Counted from the first letter of the stretch, positions 1 through 12,524 are shown. The stretch is 30,000 nucleotides of DNA from Neocallimastix lanati (nom. inval.) (GCA_016946835.1 JACVTC010000019.1:1357501-1387500); one strand, 5' to 3'. Translations and numbers: made by a program. Notes: a model not told the origin generated them from the letters alone.

Positions 1-3000
1 ATAAAATAAAATAAATAGTAGAATATGAATATAAAGTACAGATTGAATAAAATAAAATAAAATAAAATAAAATAAAATAAAATAAAATAAATAGTAGAAT
101 ATGAATATAAAGTACAGATTGAATAAAATAAAATAAAATAAAATAAATAGTAGAATATGAATATAAAGTACAGATTGAATAAAATAAAATAAAATAAAAT
201 TAAATAAAATAAAATAAAATAAAATAAAATAAAATAAAATAAAAAAAAAATAAATAGTAGAAATATAAATATGAAGTACAGATTGAATAAAATAAAATAA
301 AATAAAATAAAATAAAATAAATAGTAGAATATGAATATAAAGTACAGATTGAATAAAATAAAATAAAATAAAATAAATAGTAGAATATTAAATATAAAGT
401 ACAGATTTAATAAAATAAAATAAAATAAATAGTAGAATATTAAATATAAAGTACAGATTTAATAAAATAAAATAAAATAAAATAAATAGTAGAATATTAA
501 ATATAAAGTACAGATTTAATAAAATAAAATAAAATAAATAGTAGAATATTAAATATAAAGTACAGATTTAATAAAATAAAATAAAATAAAATAAATAGTA
601 GAAATATAAATATGAAGTACAGATTGAATAAAATAAAATAAAATAAAATAAAATAAAATAAAATAAAATAAAATAAAATAAAATAAAATAAAATAAAATA
701 AATAGTAGAATATTAAATATAAAGTACAGATTTAATAAAATAAAATAAAATAAAATAAAATAAAATAAAATAAAATAAAATAAAATAAAATAAAATAAAA
801 TAAAATAAAATAAAATAAAATAAAATAAAATAAAATAAAATAAAATAAAATGAAATAAAATAAAATAAAATAAAATAAAATAAAATAAATAGTAGAATAT
901 GAATATAAAGTACAGATTGAATAAAATAAAATAAAATTAAATAAAATAAAATAAATAGTAGAAATATAAATATGAAGTACAGATTGAATAAAATAAAATA
1001 AAATAAAATAAATAGTAGAATATGAATATAAAGTACAGATTGAATAAAATAAAATAAAATAAAATAAAATAAAATAAAATAAAATAAATAGTAGAATATG
1101 AATATAAAGTACAGATTGAATAAAATAAAATAAAATAAAATAAAATAAATAGTAGAATATGAATATAAAGTACAGATTGAATAAAATAAAATAAAATAAA
1201 ATTAAATAAAATAAAATAAAATAAAATAAAATAAAATAAAATAAAATAAATAGTAGAATATGAATATAAAGTACAGATTGAATAAAATAAAATAAAATAA
1301 AATAAAATAAATAGTAAAAATATGAATATAAAGTACAGATTGAATAAAATAAAATAAAATAAATATTGAATGTAATAATATAAAAGTATAAGTATATAAA
1401 ATAAAATAAAATAAAATAAATAGTAGAAATATAAATATGAAGTACAGATTGAATAAAATAAAATAAAATAAAATAAATAGTAGAAATATAAATATGAAGT
1501 ACAGATTGAATAAAATAAAATAAAATAAAATATATAGTAGAATATGAATATAAAGTACAGATTGAATAAAATAAAATAAATAATAGAATATGAATATAAA
1601 GTACAGATTGAATAAAATAAAATAAATAGTAGAATATGAATATAAAGTACAGATTGAATAAAATAAAATAAAATAAAATAAAATAAAATAAAATAAAATA
1701 AAATAAAATAAAATAAAATAAAATAAAATAAAATAAAATAAAATAAAATAAAATAAAATAAAATAAAATAAAATAAAATAAAATAAAATAAAATAAAATA
1801 AAATAAAATAAAATAAATAGTAGAATATGAATATAAAGTACAGATTTAATAAAATAAAATAAATAAAATAAATAGTAGAATATTAAATATAAAGTACAGA
1901 TTTAATAAAATAAAATAAAATAAATAGTAGAATATTAAATATAAAGTACAGATTTAATAAAATAAAATAAAATAAAATAAAATAAAATAAAATAAAATAA
2001 AATAAAATAAAATAAAATAAAATAAAATAAAATAAAATAAAATAAAATAAAATAAAATAAAATAAAATAAAATAAAATAAAATAAAATAAAATAAAATAA
2101 AATAAAATAAAATAAAATAAAATAAAATAAAATAAAATAAAATAAAATAAAATAAAATAAAATAAAATAAAATAAAATAAAATAAAATAAAATAAAATAA
2201 AATAAAATAAATAAAATAAAATAAAATAAAATAAAATAAAATAAAATAAAATAAAATAAAATAAAATAAAATAAAATAAAATAAAATAAAATAAAATAAA
2301 ATAAAATAAAATAAAATAAAATAAAATAAAATAAAATAAAATAAAATAAAATAAAATAAAATAAAATAAAATAAAATAAAATAAAATAAAATAAAATAAA
2401 ATAAAATAAAATAAAATAAAATAAAATAAAATAAAATAAAATAAAATAAAATAAAATAAAATAAAATAAATAGTAGAATATTAAATATAAAGTACAGATT
2501 TAATAAAATAAAATAAAATAAAATAAAATAAAATAAAATAAAATAAAATAAAATAAAATAAAATAAAATAAAATAAAATAAAATAAAATAAAATAAAATA
2601 AAATAAAATAAAATAAAATAAAATAAAATAAAATAAAATAAAATAAAATAAAATAAAATAAATAGTTGAAATATAAATATGAAGTACAGATTGAATAAAA
2701 TAAAATAAAATAAAATAAAATAAAATAAAATAAAATAAAATAAATAGTTGAAATATAAATATGAAGTACAGATTGAATAAAATAAAATAAAATAAAATAA
2801 AATAAATAGTAGAATATGAATATAAAGTACAGATTGAATAAAATAAAATAAAATAAAATTAAATAAAATAAAATAAAATAAAATAAAATAAAATAAAATA
2901 AAATAAAATAAAGAGTAGAATATAAATATATATATAAAGTACAGATTGAATAAAATAAAATAAAATAAAATAAAATAAAATAAAATAAAATAAAATAAAA

Positions 3001-3053
3001 AATAAAATAAAATAAAATAAAATAAAATAAAATAAAATAAAATAAAATAAAAA
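1..3053. repeat. Composite (TAAAA)n satellite with ~30-bp spacer units
   Basis: The region is built of pentamer runs (TAAAA on the plus strand) interrupted about 30 times by a conserved spacer that begins TAGTAGAATAT and ends AAAGTACAGATT. Spacers start near 16, 92, 148, 255, 322, 378, 430, 487, 539, 596, 702, 890, 956, 1012, 1089, 1150, 1251 and onward to about 2911. Pentamer runs between spacers range from three or four units to more than 500 bp (about 1954-2469, one slipped unit near 2210). The array is cut by the left edge of the window. Long open frames on the minus strand here (Phe-Tyr-Phe-Ile-Leu periodic) follow from a stop-free pentamer frame and are not genes. Function unknown; a centromeric, subtelomeric or purely expanded satellite are all possible. 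Confidence 0.95.
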
Positions 3054-3554
3054 TGTGATTTCTTTTCTTTCATATCTACAATATATCAATATTATTTATT
3101 AACGGATAAAAAAAATTTTTTTTTTTTATTTCATCTCATTTATTTTATATAATTTAATTTTGATTTAGTTTTTATTTTTATTTTATTTTATTTTATTTTA
3201 TTTTTATTTTATTTTTTTTTATTTTTAATTTTCTTTTTTTTTTTTTTGGTAAAAAAATTAATTACTATATTACTAATGATTTGTTTTGATAAAAATTATT
3301 TATTTTATTTTATTTATTGATATTTATTATTTTTTCTTTTTAAAGTGGTTTTTAATAATAATATTTTTGTTCCTTAATTTTTAATTATTATTTTTTTTTC
3401 AAGTTTTTTTTTTTTTTTTTTTTTTTTTTTTGATAAATTTTATATACGTTTTTCTCTTTTCAAAAAATATATAAATATATATATATATTTATTGATATAT
3501 AATTATAAAATATATAAATAATTTATTTTAATGATAAAAATTTTTTTTTTAGTA

Positions 3555-3587
<33 letters not shown>

Positions 3588-3642
3588 TGGTTATTAATAA
3601 GTATTAATGTATTTTTTTTTTTTTAATTCTTATTATTAATAT
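3054..3642. other. Non-coding T-rich spacer between satellite and sirtuin gene
   Basis: Mostly T runs, short TTTTA repeats (about 3166-3230) and an A29 tract at 3557-3585. It holds the region downstream of the sirtuin stop codon. An AATAAA overlaps that stop on the minus strand and could serve as the polyadenylation signal. No gene or RNA seen. Confidence 0.7.
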
Positions 3643-5310
3643 TTATTTTTGACCATTTTCATAAAGTTTCATTAACTCTTTATCTAAACCTAAAGCCTTT
3701 GCTAACTCTAAGCAGCCATCGTCACAATTTCCTAAATATAAATAATCTCTACTTTGATTCTTTTTTGGTAATAAATCAAATTCCTTGAATGGACCAGCAG
3801 CAGTTTTATTAATTAATAATCTAGGTACATTTGGACTAACTTGATCAGGAATAGATGCAAATGGATGAACCTTTTAAATAACAATAATTAGTATTATTTA
3901 TAAATATTATTAATATGTTTATTTATTTACTTATTAATTATATATATATATAAATTTATTTATTTATTAACTAATTTATTAAATATTTACTTGTAAAGAA
4001 GTACCCATGATAATCATTAAATCACATTTTGGTATATCATCTTGTAAACCAAACCAGAAAGATATTGGTAATTCCTCTCCGAAAAATACAATATCAGGTT
4101 TGACATAACCTCCGCAAACTGGACAAATTGGTTTCTTCATTTTTAACATTTTATCTTTAAACCATTCTTGTGAATATTCTTTACCACAACCACGACCTAA
4201 TTTATTACCAGCACAATGGGCCGTTTTATATGTACCATGAGCATGAATAATATATTTATCTGGAAGTCCAGCTTTTTCTTCTAAACCATCAATATTTTGG
4301 GTGAAATTTCTTAAAAGTAAGCCGTGATCTGCTAAGAGACGTATGAAATAATGCGTTAAAGTTGGTCTATATAAATAAATAATAAGTAAATAATTTAAAT
4401 TTTAATAAGTTATAAATATATTAATATTTTTTTTTTATAAATAATAAAAATATAAATAATATTTTAATTTTTAATTCATTAATAAATAAATATATAATTA
4501 ATTATTTTTTTTTTTCTTTCTTATTGAAATATATATATATAAATATATATATATATTTAATTTAACTTACTTATAATCTTTTGTGTAATGTTCTTTCGCG
4601 ATATGGCAAAATGGGTTTGGATTATGTCTATAGTAAACAATATCAAAAATGGATTGTGGGGAAGGTAAGTCATATTTTGATAAACGACTATATAAACCAG
4701 TACCAGGAGTTCTAAAATCAGGTATATTAGCATTAGTAGATATTCCTGCACCACTGAGAACAACAATATTTTTACAGTTGTGCTCTTTAATGTATCTAGC
4801 AATATTACTAATAGCTTTTTCTTGATTAACTTTGGTATTATAAGTTCTTATATTATTGACCCATCTAACATTAGAATTGGAAAGAGAATTTAACAATTTC
4901 TGACGTTGTGCAATTACACTGAAAGATTCCGCTACTCTTTTCAATGAAAGGTCTAAGCTTGGGTTGACCAATTGATTAAATGGGAAAACTTGAAGCATTT
5001 TTTCTTTAGATATATCTAAAAAGATAACAAAATATTGAAAATAGCTTAAAATAAAAAAGAAAGATATTAATCCGTATAATATAGCTTTTCTTGAAGGAAA
5101 CTTTAAAATAATCTTTTCAATTAAATTTGTAACAATTTCGAGACTCTCTAATGGAGGATTTTTATAGTAATCTTGAATATTGATATTTCTGATGTTTGAT
5201 ATGAAACTATTAGGATTATTTGAATGATATTTTGCTAGTAAAATACATGCACCAAATACAAATACTAATTTTAAATTTGGTTTAATATTATTAAGGAATT
5301 TAACTTTCAT
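3643..5310 (-). CDS. Sirtuin (Sir2-family NAD-dependent deacylase) with membrane-anchored N-terminus, three exons
   Basis: Exons on the minus strand are 5310-4571, 4366-3991 and 3870-3643 (stop TAA at 3645-3643), giving 447 residues. Intron 1 (204 bp) has donor GTAAGT and phase 2; intron 2 (120 bp) is phase 0. The catalytic core starts near residue 168. Visible motifs are GAGIS (187-191), IPDFR (196-200), TQNIDG (269-274), catalytic His290 in HGT, zinc cysteines 298, 307, 328 and 331, KPDIVFFGE (336-344) and GTSL (368-371). These match class I sirtuins of the SIRT2/SIRT3/Hst2 type, which remove acyl groups from lysine using NAD+. The first ~165 residues match nothing I recognise and carry two hydrophobic stretches (about 12-27 and 76-99) that look like transmembrane segments. 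The start is the only Met before the core that opens this frame; a T-run lies just outside it. Both splice junctions restore family-conserved sequence. Substrate and membrane are unknown. Confidence 0.93.
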
Positions 5311-6031
5311 GAGATTGTCGTTATTTAGGCAATTGATCTTTTTTTTTTTTTTTTTTTTTTTATATCATATATAACAATAAATTTTATTATTAAGGTCTAA
5401 ATAAAACTTTCTTCTATTGTCACAAATTTTTAGATTATTTTCTTTTTATTTATATGAACTTGTATTAAAGAAGTGAATAAAAAATATATATATGATTTGC
5501 TATATTATTATACAGATTTCACGGTTTAATATAACAAACTATTTTGAACAGTAAAGTTTATTTTTTCAATTATATTATTTGAATTAATAAATGAAATTAT
5601 ACTTAAAATATAATTTATTAATTATAATTATATATATATACCTTTTTTTAATTAAGTTATATTGTTACCATGTTTCATATAAAATAATTATTTAATTTTT
5701 TTTAAAATATCAAAAAAATTAAATATCTAAATACATAAATATAAATAAATTGTTTATAAATAAAATTGTATATTAGTATTTTATATTAAATTTAATATTT
5801 AGATTAGAAGAATTATAAATTGAAAGTAAATTCATCTCTATTTAAATTTATTTTTAAAGTTGTAAAATTTATTATATAAATTTTTGTTAAGAAAAAATAA
5901 TATAATTATAAATTATATTTTTTTTAGTAAATTATATAAAAAAATTTAAAATTATCATTTATTTAAATATTGGAATATTTAATTAACCTAAATTACTTTA
6001 TTAAAATATTTCCTTCATCTATAATTTTAAC

Positions 6032-6062
<31 letters not shown>

Positions 6063-7855
6063 ATTCACTTCAATATTTATATTTATATTTTAATTATCAT
6101 TTAAATATAAAATGATTAATCAAATTTCTAACTTTAAGAATTTTTGTATTTAATTGTTATTTATTCTTAAAATTAAAATTTCATATTTTTTTTTTAATAC
6201 TTTTAATAATATAAATTTAATACTTCTATATTACTGATAATTTCTTTAATAATTGAAATTAATAAAATTATAGAATTGAAAAAAAATATATATTGTTTAT
6301 TTTAAGTTTAGTTTATATTTCCAAAAATATAGGATATTTTTTTTTTTAATAATTAAATATTTATAATAATATATATTGTAATATGGATATAGGTTTTCTA
6401 CTAAATATTTACTTTTATTTATGCTTATTATTTTTCTTTTTTATTATTTACTTTTTTTTTTTTTTTATTAATTTTTTATTGTTTGAATTGATTTAATAAA
6501 AAAAAAAAATAGAAGTATGTTAAAGGAGAAAAGCCTCTGTTATATTTATATGATTTAAGAAATATATTCAAACAAAATATAAAAAAAATATATATTAAAA
6601 ATAACTCATTGAGAAATAATATTAAATAAATTATTAAAAATTTTTAATAATATATATAAATATATTAAAAGAAATTATATAAAAAATAAAAAATATTTTA
6701 ATATAACAATATTAAAAAAAAAAATTTTTTTAATTATATATATTATATAAAAAACATCATAATAATTAAATCATAAATTAATATTATTAAGTCATAAAAT
6801 TTTAATATCATTTATTAATTATTTTCCTAAAAAAAAAAAAAAAAAGGAATAAATAAATAAAAACAAAAAAAATATAAAAATATAAAAAAAAATAAGTTAA
6901 GTAAAATAAAAAATTAAATAAAATTAAATAATATAATAAAATATAATAAAATATAATAAAATATAAAATACAATAAAATAATAATAATAAAGTAAAATAA
7001 AATAATTATAAATAATAAAGCAAAATGAATTTTTATTATAAGAAATCATATTTATAATAATTCAAAATAATTTATAAATAAATTATATAATAAATTGTAT
7101 TATATTTATTAATATAATAATAACAAAATATATATATATTTTATACTTTACAGAGTATAAATTAATGTTAAAATTACATATTTTCTATTAAAATTTTCAA
7201 TATATTATAATATATTAAGTTTTCAATTTCATACATAACTTTTTATATAAATGGTTATGGATTAAAGAATAAGTTATATATATAATACATTGTAATATAC
7301 TATTTATAATATAAAAATGTTTAAATTTAGGACATTAGATAAAAAAAATTAATTACATGAGTATATATGAATAATATATTATTTCTTAAATGTATATATG
7401 TTCATGTATATTATTTATATATTATTTTTAATGAAAGAAATACAAAAATACATTATTAAATATTAATTTAATACAATATATTAATATATATATTTTACAT
7501 TATATGCAAATTTATTTGTTTTCTATTCATTGAGTATAAATATAAAAAAAAAAAGACTATATTTTTTTAATGAAAGACGAAATCTTATTATTTATTATTA
7601 TTTATTATTATTTATTATTCATTATTAGTATAATTATTATTAATATTAGTATTATAATTAGTATGAGTATTATTTTATTATTATCATTATATTTAAATTT
7701 TACAATAAAAATATCTATTTCATTTTAATTATAGAAATGTAAATAAAATGTAAAACTGTTAACTAAAAAAAAATTATTTATTAAACTGTAATAAAGGTTA
7801 TAAAAATTTTAAAATAATTATTCAAATTTCGAATCTAGTACATTTACAATCGTGC
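5311..7855. other. Non-coding AT-rich intergenic DNA
   Basis: Upstream flank of the sirtuin gene, so its promoter should lie in the first few hundred bases, beginning with a T-run at about 5339-5360. The rest is A/T with homopolymers (T27 at 6032-6058) and TTATTA repeats near 7590-7680. Only short chance frames occur. I see no tRNA, rRNA or gene. Confidence 0.7.
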
Positions 7856-8215
7856 ATTTCTCAATGTGGCGTATTTTATATGTGGCTGATTTTTTAATAA
7901 TTAAATAAATTATAAATATTCTTTTTTTTACATAATATATTAATATTCAATTGTAAAAATAATTTTTTATAATTCTTTTTTAATAGAATATGTTATTATT
8001 TTTTTTGAAATAGCTATTTAATAATATTTAATTGAAAATATATATTATTATTTATTATTATTTCTTTTAAAATAGTTATTTAATAATATCTAATTGAAAA
8101 ATATATTATTATTTCTTTAGAAATAATAATTATTTTATATTTATTTACGATTGTATAGAATATATTAAAAATGTATGGTTTTATTTTAAAATATAAATAA
8201 GCCACATTGTGAAAT
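7856..8215. mobile_element. Candidate MITE-like element with ~26-bp terminal inverted repeats
   Basis: The stretch at 7856-7881 and the reverse complement of 8190-8215 match well, sharing the core CAATGTGGC flanked by ATTTC and TATTT. This core is distinctive in DNA with so little G or C. The 360-bp interval between has no coding capacity. Inside it, a ~62-bp unit is tandemly duplicated (about 8009-8070 and 8071-8120). A 10-bp direct repeat, TCAAATTTCG, lies outside each end (7822-7831 and 8225-8234), 24 and 9 bp from the inverted repeats, so it is not a clean target-site duplication. A short non-autonomous DNA transposon is plausible; a chance or simple hairpin-forming repeat is not excluded. 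Confidence 0.4.
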
Positions 8216-10511
8216 AATATCCCCTCAAATTTCGTTCAAGTATAAAAAAATTTTTTTAACCCATTAAATTTTGTGAAAGATCTGAATTTTATGGTAAACC
8301 AATGACGTTACTATTAATCATATTATTTGATGTTTTTATTATAATCTGTCAATTTTTTTTTCTTTGTTTTTTTTTTAAAGATACGGATAACAAGATATAT
8401 TTCAACTTATAATATCTTCATAATTTCACTAATATAAAATTAAAATATATCTGAAAAGTAAATAAATAAGATAATAAAATAATTACTTTTTTATTATTTA
8501 TTATAGAAAGGAAACATTTTTAAGAAAAAAAAATTCAAAATAAATAGAAATTCTTTAAATATTACAAAATACTATTAATTAATAACAATATGTAATAAAA
8601 TTAAAATTTTTGATTAAAATAATAAAAAAATTAAAACAATTTTTATTAAATTAATATTTATATTATTTTATTATCATTTTTATTCAGGGTGTTAAGTGAT
8701 AATAAAGATTATTATTTATTATTGTATTTATCATTATTATTATTATTATTTATTTTATTATTGATTATTGATTATTGATTATTTAGTATTATATTTATTG
8801 TTTATTACTATATATTATTTATTATTTATTATTTATCATTTATTTATTTATTATTTATTATTTATGTATCATTTTTATTTATAATATAGTAAATATCATG
8901 TGAAAAGAAATAAATATTAATTAGAAAAATATCACTTTTAAAAGAAAAAATTTAAACTATAAAAAAAAACGTTGTTTAAATAAAAAAAAAATACAAAAAT
9001 AAGATAAATATTTTTTTAATATTACTTTAAATAATATAAAAGATTTTTTATATAATTAAATAGATTTAATTTAAGAAAAGTCTGATTGAACAATGTTTGT
9101 TCACTTAATTAACTTGATAATTTATAAATACTTTTATAAAAAAAAGTTCATCCAAAATAAAAAAAAAATAAAAAAATAAAAAAATAAAAAAATTTAAAAA
9201 TTTTTTTTATATTTAAATTGAATTGGGATCTTGGTATAACTGATAGTTGTAGTATTAAATTTTATATATAACGATAAATATATATTTTTACTCTATTATA
9301 TATATAATAAACATGAATTTATATTTTATTTATATAATTAAAATTATTTAAATATTTAAAAAGTTTTAAATAACAAAATTAGAAATAGTATTGATTATAT
9401 TATTTAATTATAAAATATATTAATAATCTAGTTTTAAAATTTATTTATTTTTTAATTATTTGTCAATATTTATAACTAATAATTATTATTCAATCTTTGG
9501 AATAAAAAAAAAAAACTATATAAAAAGTTTTCATAATAAAAATATTATTTTATGTATATATTTATTATATCAAAAAAACAAAAAATATTTAAAGCTTATA
9601 TATATATATATTATTTATTCTAATTTACTTACATGCAAGAAAAAAAACTTCTTTTTTTTTTTTTTTTTGAATTGTAGTTTAATTTAATAAGTATTAAATA
9701 TAATTTTTTGTGAAGTACATGCTTTTTACTTTAAAATGAATGGCTAATGTTAAATTTTGAAACAAAAATTAAAAAAATATATAATTAAATATTCCATAAA
9801 AGGAAGGTTATTAATTTGATAAAAATAATTATAATATATAAGTATAAATTTATAAAATTTTTAAAAATATTTAACTATTTTTATAATTAAATAATAGTAC
9901 TAATTTTTTTTTTTTTTTTTTTTATAATAAAAAAATATAATTATAATTATAAAAATTAAAAATATTTTTATATATAATTATTTTTATGTAGTTTCTTGAA
10001 AATAAATTAATAATAATAATAATATATATATATATAAAGCAAAGTTTATTTTAATTTAGTTATAAAAGGTGAATTACTTTTTACTATTTTTTTAATTTTC
10101 TTATTATAAATAATGGAATATAAAAAAAACATCTTCATAAACGCTATTGTATAATTTTTTTAAAGCAACTTTTATTGATCTAATAAAATACATATATATA
10201 TATACATATTTTAATATATACTGTGAATATGAAGTAATGAATTATTCATAAAGGTAATACAGAAATTATGATAATACATATAATCATAGAGAAAAAAATT
10301 AATTATTATTAAATAATAAGTTATATTATAAATATCATTTTTATCAATTCTAAATAGCTTGTAAAATATTTATGGATTAAATTTTTGTTATTTTATGAAT
10401 TTTTTTCATAATAATATTGTTATTCTTTTAATTTTATTCAATCTTTTTAATTAATAAATATAAATAATTTTCAGCTATTTTACTATAAAATTTTTCAGAA
10501 CATCTATTAAA
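8216..10511. other. Non-coding AT-rich intergenic DNA
   Basis: Homopolymers and TTATTA/TTTATTATT repeats (8715-8880) dominate. A frame at 9460-9687 is rich in Asn, Tyr, Ile and Lys, as expected by chance at this composition, and ends in poly-Phe from a T-run. No supported gene. Confidence 0.7.
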
Positions 10512-10601
10512 CTTAAAAAGGAATAAAAAAAAAAATTTAAAACTTATATTTATTATAGTTTAAGTTTAAGTTTTAAATTTTTTTTTGATTCCTTTTTTAA
10601 G
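10512..10601. repeat. 35-bp near-perfect inverted repeat at the end of the copia remnant
   Basis: Arm 10512-10546 pairs with arm 10567-10601. The outer parts CTTAAAAAGGAAT and the inner TTTAAAACTTA are conserved in both arms, around a 20-base loop. The right arm lies in the sequence that resembles the end of the copia reverse transcriptase, so the left arm looks like an inverted copy of that piece. No LTR was recognised here. Confidence 0.75.
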
Positions 10602-10999
10602 TAATGTAAAATTTGGATTATAGCTTTGTAATCAACTTCTATAAGATTTTCAAAAATTCTGGATGCCTTATTTACTGCAAAATATTTAAATTAGGTTTTA
10701 ATTTAATATTGAAATATTTTTTCTTTTAAGTAATTATTTTGAGAATTCGAATTTTTATTTTAAATACTATAATTAGAATTAAGATTATAATTAGAATTGT
10801 TAGAATTAGAATTAATATCAGAATTTTCCAATTCAATTAATATATTACTAAAATTAATAATATATTTATCACAGAAGAAAAAAAAAAGGTAGTATTCATA
10901 ATACCTGACATATATTCAATAATTCAATAAAATTTCTAAAAATTTTTAACCTATTGAGTCATTAGTGTAAACCAAAAAAAAAAAAAAAAAAAAAAAAGG
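10602..10999 (-). pseudogene. Copia linker and possible reverse-transcriptase tail
   Basis: Around 10750-10860 the minus strand encodes an Asn/Ser-rich tract (DINSNSNNSNYNLNSNYS), typical of the linker between integrase and reverse transcriptase in copia elements of AT-rich hosts. Around 10665-10595 a frame with VDYKAIIQILHYLKKESK resembles the HWxAVKRILRYLKGT segment near the end of reverse transcriptase. If so, nearly all of reverse transcriptase has been deleted between the two. The second match is tentative. Confidence 0.5.
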
Positions 11000-11789
11000 T
11001 TTTAGTATTTTTTTAAAAATTGTTGGATTTGAGATTATTTAAGAAAAAAATACTTTACTACCAGAAAAAAAAATTTTTTTTAAATGTGAAATATCAAATG
11101 ATTTGTAAAAGAGGCACTCATCATGAATATTTTTTATTAATACTTTGGTGAGGATTAATCTTATATTAAGAAGAAACACACAAAATAAAATAATTCAGAA
11201 ACTTTATAGAGAATTGAAAGGAATAGTAGTACAATAATTTAAAGTTTTGCTTTAATTGCTTTATACAACCATTTTGTTGTAGGTAGCCATGGAATGGAGT
11301 GTATAAAATTTAAAGCCATTAGTTTTTTAAATAATCCACAAGATTGCGATTTAAATGTTCTGTACCATTGTTAGATTCTAAAATTAATAATTTTATAAGG
11401 AGTTGTATTTATTAATGAGTTTATGAAAGTTAACAAAGTATTATATACGACATTTCTTGTTTTTTAATTAAGTAGGATTGAGACATTTTCTTGAAAAATC
11501 ATCAAGGAATGTATGACATAATAATTAAAATCCATTATACAAAGTTTCAAGTTTTCCTACTATGTTGGTTATGAATGTGTTCTAAAGGTTTTTCGGTTTT
11601 GCTTTGATGAATTGTAAAATGGTTTTCTTTTTTTAACTTGTTGATCTTTCATTAATGACAGTCTATATTATTATGATTGTAGAAGTGCTCATTGACAATA
11701 AAAGTTTTTTAAAATATCTTGATGACTGAAATGTCTTAATCTGACATGTCATAACGTGGTATTAATATTAGATAATAATTATTCTTATT
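11000..11789 (-). pseudogene. Copia GAG-pre-integrase and integrase remnant
   Basis: At about 11755-11700 the minus strand reads HVRLRHFSHQDIL, matching the LWHxRLGHxxxxxL signature of GAG-pre-integrase. Then come KPLEHIHN (normally HSD), DDFSRK near 11500, ESNNGTEHLNRNLVDYLKN at 11380-11322 (normally SDNGTE), a degraded PYTPQQNG segment near 11290-11260, and FDISHLK near 11090. The integrase catalytic residues seen in the family (D, D and E) are changed at each recognisable site. Stops and frame changes occur throughout. Confidence 0.82.
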
Positions 11790-12170
11790 AATATTATTTG
11801 TTAATATAATGTCAAATGAAAACAAAATTTTTCATCCTAAACATTTATAATGGCAATAATTTTATTATTTTTTAAATATAGCTGTAGGCGATCCTTGTTG
11901 TTAATTTTTTTGACAATTTCACATCCATTATAAAGATTTGAAGGTGTTGAAATTAAATTGCTTTTAATACATGACAGAAAATATTAATTTATTATTTTTA
12001 AAAATTTCTTTTATAGGTACCAAACTTATTCAATAGTGTCTAAATTACCGTTTAGATATATAATAATTTCATTTTAATATATTATTTATTTATATTTTTT
12101 TTTAAATTTAAAAAACTGGTGGTATGCCTGTACCACTATTGATAATCCAATGAATTGAATTTTTGTTATT
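11790..12170 (-). pseudogene. Copia aspartic protease remnant
   Basis: The minus strand at about 12168-12112 reads HWIINSGTG, matching the copia protease active site (W-x-x-D-S-G-A/T) with catalytic Asp replaced by Asn. Further along, at about 11850-11990, fragments such as CHVLKA and YNGCEIVKKINNK followed by LKNNKIIAI resemble the segment joining protease to integrase (DVLYVP...LISVSKL...GCEV). Frameshifts separate these pieces. Inactive by both mutation and disruption. Confidence 0.72.
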
Positions 12171-12240
12171 AATATATTTTTTTTTATATGATTACAATTA
12201 CTGATAAAAAATTTATAAACATTGTTTTCTTCATGATTGT

Positions 12241-12286
<46 letters not shown>

Positions 12287-12383
12287 TATTAGTGTGTGAT
12301 ATTTATTTTTATGATGATTACTTGAATTTGAATATTTTTTATTTTTTTATATTGATTTATGTTTATTAATATTGTTATTTTCT

Positions 12384-12493
12384 ATGTTCAAAAGGTTACA
12401 TGTACAATGGTCTGATGAGTGACCATTTATCTTGTAGATATGACAATAATAATCTCTAAATTTCTCTGATGTTCATTTTATTAAAAATCCTTC

Positions 12494-12524
<31 letters not shown>

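Noticed and set aside
1883-3089. Long minus-strand frames with a Phe-Tyr-Ile-Leu periodic protein
   Set aside because: The TAAAA pentamer read on the minus strand is stop-free in some frames; the protein is only the repeat translated, with no start context or domain.
4557-4802. 81-residue minus-strand frame overlapping the sirtuin exon
   Set aside because: It is an alternate-frame shadow of the sirtuin exon 1, whose own frame carries clear Sir2 motifs.
9460-9687. 75-residue plus-strand frame
   Set aside because: Composition is Asn/Ile/Tyr/Lys as expected from random AT-rich DNA and it ends in poly-Phe from a T-run.
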